Positions 57,946 to 64,000 of a stretch of 64,000 nucleotides of DNA are shown here, in pieces. Position numbers and translations under genes: made by a program. Position 1 is the stretch's first letter. Every line of letters starts with the position of its first letter. A model generated the notes under the pieces. It did not search any database and was not told the DNA's origin. It worked only from the letters and a program-made list of their open reading frames with translations. The DNA is from Pectinophora gossypiella (Eukaryota; Arthropoda; Insecta; Lepidoptera; Gelechiidae), in the NCBI RefSeq assembly GCF_024362695.1, contig NW_026063253.1, positions 124,001-188,000 of the forward strand, written 5' to 3'.

Positions 57946-58088
57946 CGGTCCCGAGTATTAATATGTATACACTTTGGTACCATGTCACATTAACTTTTTT
58001 AACAAATTGAACTGTAAGTCTCACTAAATGTCAAATATTGTTAGTGCGACAGAGTCCTAAAGTGGGTACATTATATTGCTCATGACTG
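57946..58088. repeat. 143-bp TA-flanked MITE, copy 2
   Basis: TA at 57944-57945 and 58089-58090. Ends cggtcccgagta and ctcatgactg. Internally colinear with 43658-43797. Confidence 0.75.
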
Positions 58089-58248
58089 TACAGCGAAGTA
58101 GTTAGATAATGTAGTATCATAAATGTATTAAAATAACACACGATAAGTTTAAGACATGATTCATTAATATTTTGAACTGAAGTTTCAGGACATTAAGTAT
58201 TTTTTCAATAAGGTGAAATCAATTTCGAGTATTGTAGCCTACTAATAA

Positions 58249-58617
58249 TAATTAAAACACATAATAACGGGTTCTTACGGCGTTTAAATCAGGGATATGA
58301 GACTCCCGATATTTCGCCACTGTTGCAAGTGCCATAATCACGGGATGACTGATGAGATTGGAGTGGAGTAGGTAGATCCATAATTTTCTATGGGCAGACA
58401 TCAGGCAGACACGGTCATTGTGCAAACTGGACATTTTGCAAATTAGACCATCTTTAAACTGGACATTTTGCAAACTGGACATTATGCAAACTGGTCATTC
58501 TTTCACCACTGGACATTTTGCAAAATGAACATTATGCACCTAAAGGATCTGTCTACCCTCTTTCTTTGCCGCTTGTTTATGTATTTGATATCGGAATATT
58601 CGGAACCATCTGAACTC
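58249..58617 (-). mobile_element. 5'-truncated Penelope-like element with 15-bp TSD
   Basis: Flanked by gtagcctactaataa at 58234-58248 and 58618-58632. The minus strand carries the last codons (cagatggttccgaatattcc, aagcggcaaagaaagagggt), then a tandem run of gtccagtttgcaaaat-type units (about 58430-58540), then the 3' UTR ending gttattatgtgttttaatta. A long, variable target duplication and 5' truncation fit Penelope-like or LINE insertion. Confidence 0.75.
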
Positions 58618-58634
58618 GTAGCCTACTAATAAGT

Positions 58635-59139
58635 CAATCAATCACTTATTCGTTAATGTAATGTAAATTCTGCGTAGATAATATAAACTTCTTATGTAAA
58701 AATCCAAAACATAAATACCCTGATCAGTGCACAATACCCTGTGATATGTATTAAGTACTGTACTTATTTTTAATAAATAAATAAATAAATATAAGGCCGT
58801 AATAATTTTATGCAAGTAGGTACGGATAAAAAAGAAAAATAATGGGATAACTAGTAGGTATATGAATACAATTTCATTAAATTATGACAAATAAAAAAAC
58901 TTTTATAATTTAACATAAAATTTATAGTTGTGTATAAAATCTGTAAATAACAATTAATAAGTAGATATTCTTCTCAAAAAACTAGACAAGAAGGAGTAGA
59001 TATTTTTATTTAGTTTATCCACACATTTCCTTTCCTTCCTTCCTTTTCTTACAAAAATATTAGATTTGAATTAAAGGTAGTCTTATCTGTCACTATTTTT
59101 TTTTTTACTATTAACTAACCGTGTCTTTCTTCTTTACAG
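58635..59139. other. AT-rich sequence upstream of the host exon
   Basis: An (AATA) run near 58773-58790. The last 30 bases hold a branch-point-like ctaac and the pyrimidine tract of the acceptor at 59139. Presumably an intron of the host gene. Confidence 0.5.
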
Positions 59140-59393
59140 AAAACTTCCAAGGAGACATCGCAATTCCAGACGCAGATTATAAATACAAACCAGTAACCAG
59201 TGCACCAACCACGTCCAAAATCAACAAGTCCTTACAAGAAGAAGTAGAGAGACTAAAAAAAGAAGTACTGCTTGAAGGTCTACAAGTAGAAGAAGAGGGA
59301 CTCCCGGATATTCTGAGGAAAAGGACAAAACAACCAGTACCGCTATCACAAGAGAAACCAAAGAAATACAATGACGCTTCTTTGATGACTAAG
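59140..59393 (+). CDS. Host gene internal exon (unidentified protein)
   Basis: The acceptor is tttcttctttacag|AAAACTTCC and the donor is ATGACTAAG|GTATGTG. The 254-nt exon stays open in one frame, entering in phase 1 and leaving in phase 0. It encodes about 84 residues: NFQGDIAIPDADYKYKPVTS, a serine/threonine/lysine stretch, then a charged probable coiled coil (LQEEVERLKKEVLLEGLQVE). The next exon continues in the same phase, which supports a real gene. I cannot name the protein, and the upstream exons are not in the part of the window I can read. Confidence 0.65.
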
Positions 59394-59559
59394 GTATGTG
59401 TGGGTACCTACCCTATTAAGTATCATAATATTAAAGAAAATATACAATAAATATAAAGTTGTTACAATCAGTTTTCAAACACGGGATATTCTTTTTTATT
59501 CCAATATTTTTACAGCAATTATTCAAATAGGCATAAAATAATAGTCATATTTATTACAG

Positions 59560-60119
59560 ACATTACCATCAGGCTTAGATAAGTCACTACTAATGAAGAA
59601 TGGAAAGATACCACCCGGAGAAATGATCGAAAACCCTACGAATCTAGCCAACCAAAGCAAACTCGACCACTTAAATCAGACTACTGTAGTCGATAACCTT
59701 ACAGAATCTGAAAGTCTTGAACAAGATGGCGTTCTAGTAGTAAACGTGTCCACTGATAGCATTTTAAATTTGGACGAGTTATATCCTCATATTCAACTGT
59801 CAAACATTTCCAATAAGATGGATGAGGTGACAAATAAAATTCAGAGTAATAGCCGAGAAATCACCGGAGACTCAAACAATAATCTCAAATTCAAAGATCT
59901 ACCAGATAATGTAACAATAGCACCTGCTCCTACCAACGGAGTTTTACCATCAAACGAAGAAGAAGAAGATGATAGAGAAGTGGACAACAAAAGAAGAAAA
60001 GAAGTAGAGAGGAAGAAAGAAGTAGATGAAGACTTGTTGAAGCCTACTGAAAGCCTGCAGAGTTTGATAGAAGAGACCACAAGTAGGAGACGACGGAGAA
60101 GAAGAAGGCATGGAAGACG
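59560..60119 (+). CDS. Host gene next exon, acidic and arginine-rich
   Basis: The acceptor is catatttattacag|ACATTACC at 59559/59560 after a 166-bp intron. The donor is GAAGACG|GTACGT at 60119/60120, leaving phase 2. It encodes about 187 residues, TLPSGLDKSLLMKNGKIPPG onward. An asparagine/serine-rich middle has several N-x-S/T sites, followed by an acidic block (SNEEEEDDREVD), a lysine/glutamate block, and an arginine run (SRRRRRRRRHGRR) that resembles a dibasic cleavage or nuclear signal. If the donor is not used, the frame ends at 60141 and this is the last exon. No domain recognised; the low-complexity composition makes the family hard to call. Confidence 0.65.
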
Positions 60120-60337
60120 GTACGTTAAATCTAGTACTTAAAAATATACTGAGAATAGTTAAAGTAAAGCCTATTTAAGATTTAAAAAAAATACTTAATC
60201 AAATCTGGTGCAAATACGTATACTTTGAAATATCTCGGCATCAATGCTCTTATGCTTGTTTACGAACGTTCGATATAAGTACAATCGAACTCGATATGAA
60301 TTACTAAATACTCACTCACAAAATAAATAACCAATTA

Positions 60338-60850
60338 TACATTGTTCTAAGTTTACACGGTTATTATCATAATTAAAACACATAATAACGGGTTCTTACC
60401 GCGTTTAAATGGGGATATGAGACTCCCGATATTTCGACACTGTTGCAAGTGCCATGATCACGGGATGACTGATGAGATTGGAGTGGAATTTCAACAGGGA
60501 AGACGGGTTCAAATTATCGACCATGTGGAATCCAGTAGTAGGTGTTGTAAAAAGCTTGAAACGGCCTAATGTGGTGAAAAAATGTGAGGACACAGTGAGT
60601 GCGGTTTGTCGTAGTGAGTTTGGTGCGAGTTCAGATGGTTCCGAACATTCCGATATCAAAAACATAAACAAGCGGCAAAGAAAGAGGGCAGACAGATATG
60701 TCTGCCCGTAGAAAATTATGGATCTACCTACTCCACTCCAATCTCAGCAGTCATCCCGTGATGATGGCACTTGCAACAGTGTCGAAATATCGGGAGTCTC
60801 ATATCCCCATTTAAACGCGGTAAGAACCCGTTATTATGTGTTTTAATTAA
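60338..60850 (+). mobile_element. Penelope-like element fragment with inverted 3' arm and 12-bp TSD
   Basis: Flanked by AATAACCAATTA at 60325-60336 and 60851-60862. The left part (60338-60485) is a reversed copy of the 3' UTR. The right part is the end of an open frame followed by the 3' UTR (60712-60850). Inverted partial duplication with a long target duplication is characteristic of Penelope-like elements. Confidence 0.65.
60484..60711 (+). CDS. Penelope-like polyprotein C-terminus (truncated)
   Basis: About 75 codons ending TAG, starting at the junction with the inverted arm. WNFNREDGFKLSTMWNPVVG matches the region that closes the GIY-YIG endonuclease of insect Penelope-like proteins, where an (N)FNRE-G-LS--W-PV pattern is usual. 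The rest (RRP-like basic end, NKRQRKRADRY) is the variable tail. The reverse transcriptase and most of the endonuclease are missing. The assignment rests on this one motif and the insertion structure. Confidence 0.6.
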   Translation, partial: WNFNREDGFKLSTMWNPVVGVVKSLKRPNVVKKCEDTVSAVCRSEFGASSDGSEHSDIKNINKRQRKRADRYVCP

Positions 60851-60864
60851 AATAACCAATTAAT

Positions 60865-61308
60865 CATTTAATTTGTAATTGACTAGTAAGCACAATCTAC
60901 TGAAAATATTTCACAAAACACATAAGCACCTGAGCATACTTTTATGAAAGCTCTATTATTTCAATTTACTTATATAAATTAGTATGTTTGAAATAACCTG
61001 TGAAAAACGGAAAAATGCTAAGGAGATAAGTATGTCTGAAATAGAAACAATACCTACTGTTTTTACAAATTGACGTGAAACGAAATATTATCTACCCACG
61101 CTTTAAAGTACTATATTCATCCCAACGAAATATGATTATTTTATGGTAACTCAGCATAAGCTTTTTAATGAGCTGCCTTTTGGCACTCATCACTTATGAA
61201 AAAGAGACATTTGACATACCTACAAACTGACCTCAAAATAGGCAATTAGGGATAACTAATGGGACGATTACGATTTGGGACTTCTGTATAATTTAAAACA
61301 CCATATAA
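60865..61308. other. Unassigned AT-rich stretch
   Basis: A SINE S1 tail scrap at about 60998-61030 (cctgtgaaaaacgga). Otherwise nothing; probably an intron of the host gene if the donor at 60120 is real. Confidence 0.4.
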
Positions 61309-61310
61309 GT

Positions 61311-61600
61311 CATCATCATCAGCCCATTAACGTCCCCACTGCTGGGGCACGGGCCTTCCCTATGGATGGATAGGGAGATCGGGCCTTAAACCATCACGCG
61401 GGCCCAGTGCGGATTCATGGTTATTAACGACTGCTAATGCAGCCGGGACCAACGGCTTAACGTGCCTTCCGAAGCACGGAGGAGCTCGAGATGAAAACTT
61501 TTTTTTTGTGGTCATCCATCGTATGACCGGCCTTTGCGAAAGTTGCTTTACTTCAACAATCGCAGACCGAGCGCGTTAACCGCTGCGCCACCGAGCTCCC
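61311..61600 (-). mobile_element. Full-length SINE S3
   Basis: The minus strand starts gagctcggtggcgcagcggt and ends in the cat/atg tail at 61311. Nearly colinear with 35612-35911. Confidence 0.82.
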
Positions 61601-61604
61601 CAAT

Positions 61605-62275
61605 AACCATATATGTAATAATTCTAAATTAGTTTTATAGTTGTAAACAACTTGAAAAGAAACAAACAGCGAAGAAATCAAGAAAATTATCTGGAAAGAG
61701 CTCCACCAACAAGAGCCTAGCTCTTATATTTTGAATAAATGAAATAATTTTGTACGTAACACTAATTCGTTACAGTCGTGAATAACTAGAACACAAAACA
61801 TTATATTTACCCACACGAGCATAATGTAGTCAGTGTAACTACGTACTAAATACAGTAGGCTACCTATAGAAAACGATTATGTATCAAAATCCTTTCATCC
61901 TTGAGTTCAAAACACTGTACACTTCTAAACATGCTCTCAATTAACTACCAACTTCACTAGCAGTTGAGCTGTTTTCATTACGTTTCTTTGCAGAGGGATC
62001 GGAACCCAATAGCGTCCTGAGTAAGACTGCCTTCTGACGTAATTGCTGCGTTTAGCTCAAAGCCTTGCCTTTACTATCGGTACTAGGTTAAACTTGGTTA
62101 AGCGAGCAATTTGTATTAAGTCATATTTCTACGTTAATATCGAAAGTAGGACACTTTCTCACTCCATTGATGTATAATTATGTTACTCGGACACTCCATA
62201 CATCTCATTCTTACCGTGTGACAGACAGCCCGCGCTTTCCCCCTTACTCTTTAGCGATATACAGTCATTCAATTT
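61605..62275. other. Unassigned stretch
   Basis: No gene or recurrent repeat recognised. Confidence 0.4.
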
Positions 62276-62279
62276 TTTC

Positions 62280-62446
62280 AAATTCAAAAATATCTTTATT
62301 CAGCACGTAACATCGTTACACTTTGAATCGTCAATTTTTACATAACGAACGTCTCATCCGCCTAAAACTACTGCAAATTCTCACAACCGCTAAAGGGAAA
62401 AGAAGCTGCAAGAAAAACCTCGGCACAGGGCCCTAGACGTTCTTTA
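62280..62446 (-). repeat. Interspersed repeat with (GAATTT) tail, copy 3
   Basis: Reverse complement of the 18943-19118 unit: aattcaaaaatatctttatt, acgtctcatccgcctaaaac and cacagggccctagacgttct. Confidence 0.65.
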
Positions 62447-62449
62447 AAA

Positions 62450-63228
62450 AAATAAAAATAAACTTAAATATTGGTATACAATTGAGTAATTTAGCTGCCT
62501 AATATCAGTTCTCAGAGAGTTAATCCCATGCATTCATACCTTCTAAATAATCATTAACTTTATAATAACCTTTTTTGCAAAGTATTTATTTAACTACGAA
62601 TGTCAATCTATTCAGATTGATAATAATAATGATTAGAAACACACAAATAATGGTGGAACTAAATTCAAAGCACCGAATATGATAATTGATATAAATGAAT
62701 AAGATAAATAAAATGACATCAAATGTTAAGTAGCTGTAAAAAGTTCACTTTAGAGTGAATTTATCATCTAACTTCAAGCAAGTAATTATATAAGCTTACT
62801 TACACTTACATGATTAAATTTCTAACTTTATATTAAGTAATTAAGAAGTTTAGCTAGTAGTCAAACATTATGTTGGTAGTAGGTAAATGTTGCAGACTTC
62901 CAAAGATTTTCTTTTATAAGTACTTACAAAATAAAAACTTAAACAAAAGAACTTTTATATACTTAGATGAACTCACTAACAGGTGTAATCTACAAGTTGT
63001 CATAACAACTTACAGCAAATGTTGGTACCTTTATCTCGAGATAAAATGATGATGACTTGCATAATAGTAATATCCTACATTTCCAACCCTCCGACCGTTA
63101 CGTTACACATTTTTTCATATAATAAATCTGTAGAGAGGTCAATTCTGTACATTAAATATTTTTTCAAAATAACTATCAGGGGGTGATAAGTGATCGATAC
63201 TGATGCCAAAAATGCAATCAGTAAAATT
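62450..63228. other. AT-rich stretch before the microsatellite
   Basis: Nothing recognised. Confidence 0.4.

Positions 63229-63230
<2 letters not shown>

Positions 63231-63300
<70 letters not shown>
63231..63300. repeat. (TGTC) microsatellite, about 17 units
   Basis: Uninterrupted tetranucleotide run. The open frame across it, translating to a cysteine-leucine-serine-valine repeat, is an artefact of the repeat. Confidence 0.95.
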
Positions 63301-63301
<1 letters not shown>

Positions 63302-63430
63302 ATGTTCCTTATAGAAACAAAAACTACTGGACGGATTTTAATGAAACTTGGTACAATTATTCTTCACACTCCTGGACAGGTCATAGTATACTTTTCATCA
63401 CGCTACAATCAATAGGAGCAGAGTAGTGAA

Positions 63431-64000
63431 GGGAAATCCTTTTGTATGAAAAACCTAAACCACTCAAGTTAGACGTTTGAAATTTGGCATGCAGGTACCT
63501 TAGATACCGTAGAGGTGCACTAAGAAAGGAATTCCCGAAATTCCTACGGGAACGGGAATTAGCGGGAAAATCCTTTTGTATGAAAAATCTAAACCACTCA
63601 AGTTAGACTTTTGAAATTTGGCATGCAGGTACCTTAGATAACGTAGAGGTGCACTAAGAAAGGAATTCCCGAAATTCCCACGGGAACGGGAATTAGCGGA
63701 AAAATATTTTTGTATGAAAAATCTAAACCATTCAAGTTAGATGTTTGAAATTTGTCATGCAGGTACCTTAGATACCGTAGAGGTGTACTAAGAAAGGAAT
63801 TCCCGAAATTCCCACGGGAACGGGAATTAGCGGGAAAATCCTTTTGTATGAAAAATCTAAACCACTCAAGTTAGACGTTTGAAATTTGGCATGCAGGTAC
63901 CATAGGTACCGTAGAGGTGCACTAAGAAAGGAATTCCCAAAATTCTCACGGGAACGGGAATTAGCGGGAAATACCTTTTGTATGAAAAATCTAAACCACT
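63431..64000. repeat. 134-bp minisatellite, four full units and a partial fifth
   Basis: Units start at about 63441, 63575, 63709, 63843 and 63977, exactly 134 bases apart. Each contains ctaaaccactcaagttaga, catgcaggtacctta and the partly self-complementary ggaattcccg...cgggaatt. Units differ at a few positions. The array runs past the window end. The lead-in (63301-63430), with ctactggacggattttaatg, resembles a phrase common next to such TGTC runs in insect transposons. Confidence 0.9.

Noticed and set aside
60472..60711. Independent small host gene near 60.5 kb
   Set aside because: The frame starts inside an inverted transposon arm, and its sequence and 3' flank belong to a repeated Penelope-like element, also seen at 58249-58617.
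63190..63426. Open frames with cysteine-leucine-serine-valine repeats
   Set aside because: They are a translation of the TGTC microsatellite; all frames stay open for that reason alone.

Overview
The window is eukaryotic, AT-rich, almost gene-free DNA crowded with transposable elements. It is most likely from a moth or butterfly (Lepidoptera). Reasons: several tRNA-headed SINE families with the 'cccactgctgggcac' type of tail that I know from lepidopteran genomes, jockey, CR1-like, RTE-like and Penelope-like retroelements, mariner/Tc1 elements, spliceosomal introns, and no bacterial operon structure. The species cannot be read from the sequence.

Layout. 0-6 kb: a palindromic MITE, a decayed jockey-type gag (ORF1) pseudogene, and a complete mariner (4483-5777) with perfect 29-bp terminal inverted repeats and an intact 351-aa transposase. 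6.7-10.9 kb: a tRNA-headed SINE split by a young LTR element (6951-10761) with almost identical long LTRs and an ATTG target duplication. 11-25 kb: SINE copies, LINE 3' fragments, foldback elements and two loci of a palindromic MITE, with long stretches in which I see nothing. 25.4-28.1 kb: a complete IS630-Tc1-mariner superfamily element with 39-bp inverted repeats, a two-exon 486-aa transposase and an unusually long second D-to-E spacing of 81 residues. 28-46 kb: SINEs, dimeric palindromic MITEs, a 5'-truncated jockey-type LINE (33175-34549) with an 11-bp target duplication and many shorter copies of its 3' end, and the C-terminal part of a second retrotransposon (42427-43578) with a zinc knuckle and a restriction-like endonuclease signature. 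46-53 kb: sparse sequence and a hAT-type MITE (50042-50496) with an 8-bp target duplication. 53-57 kb: a recurrent GAAATGATA motif, with SINEs and a decayed CR1-like LINE lying between its clusters. 58-61 kb: Penelope-like fragments on both sides of two exons of an unidentified host gene (59140-60119), the only candidate host coding sequence. 63.2-64 kb: a TGTC microsatellite followed by a 134-bp minisatellite that runs off the window.

Working relations are those of a transposon graveyard with a few young residents. The mariner and the two-exon transposon each carry both ends and an open transposase frame, so each could have moved on its own recently. The SINEs and MITEs carry no protein and depend on enzymes encoded elsewhere. 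The nesting order can be read in several places: LTR element into SINE, LINE tails into older repeats, MITE into a SINE tail.
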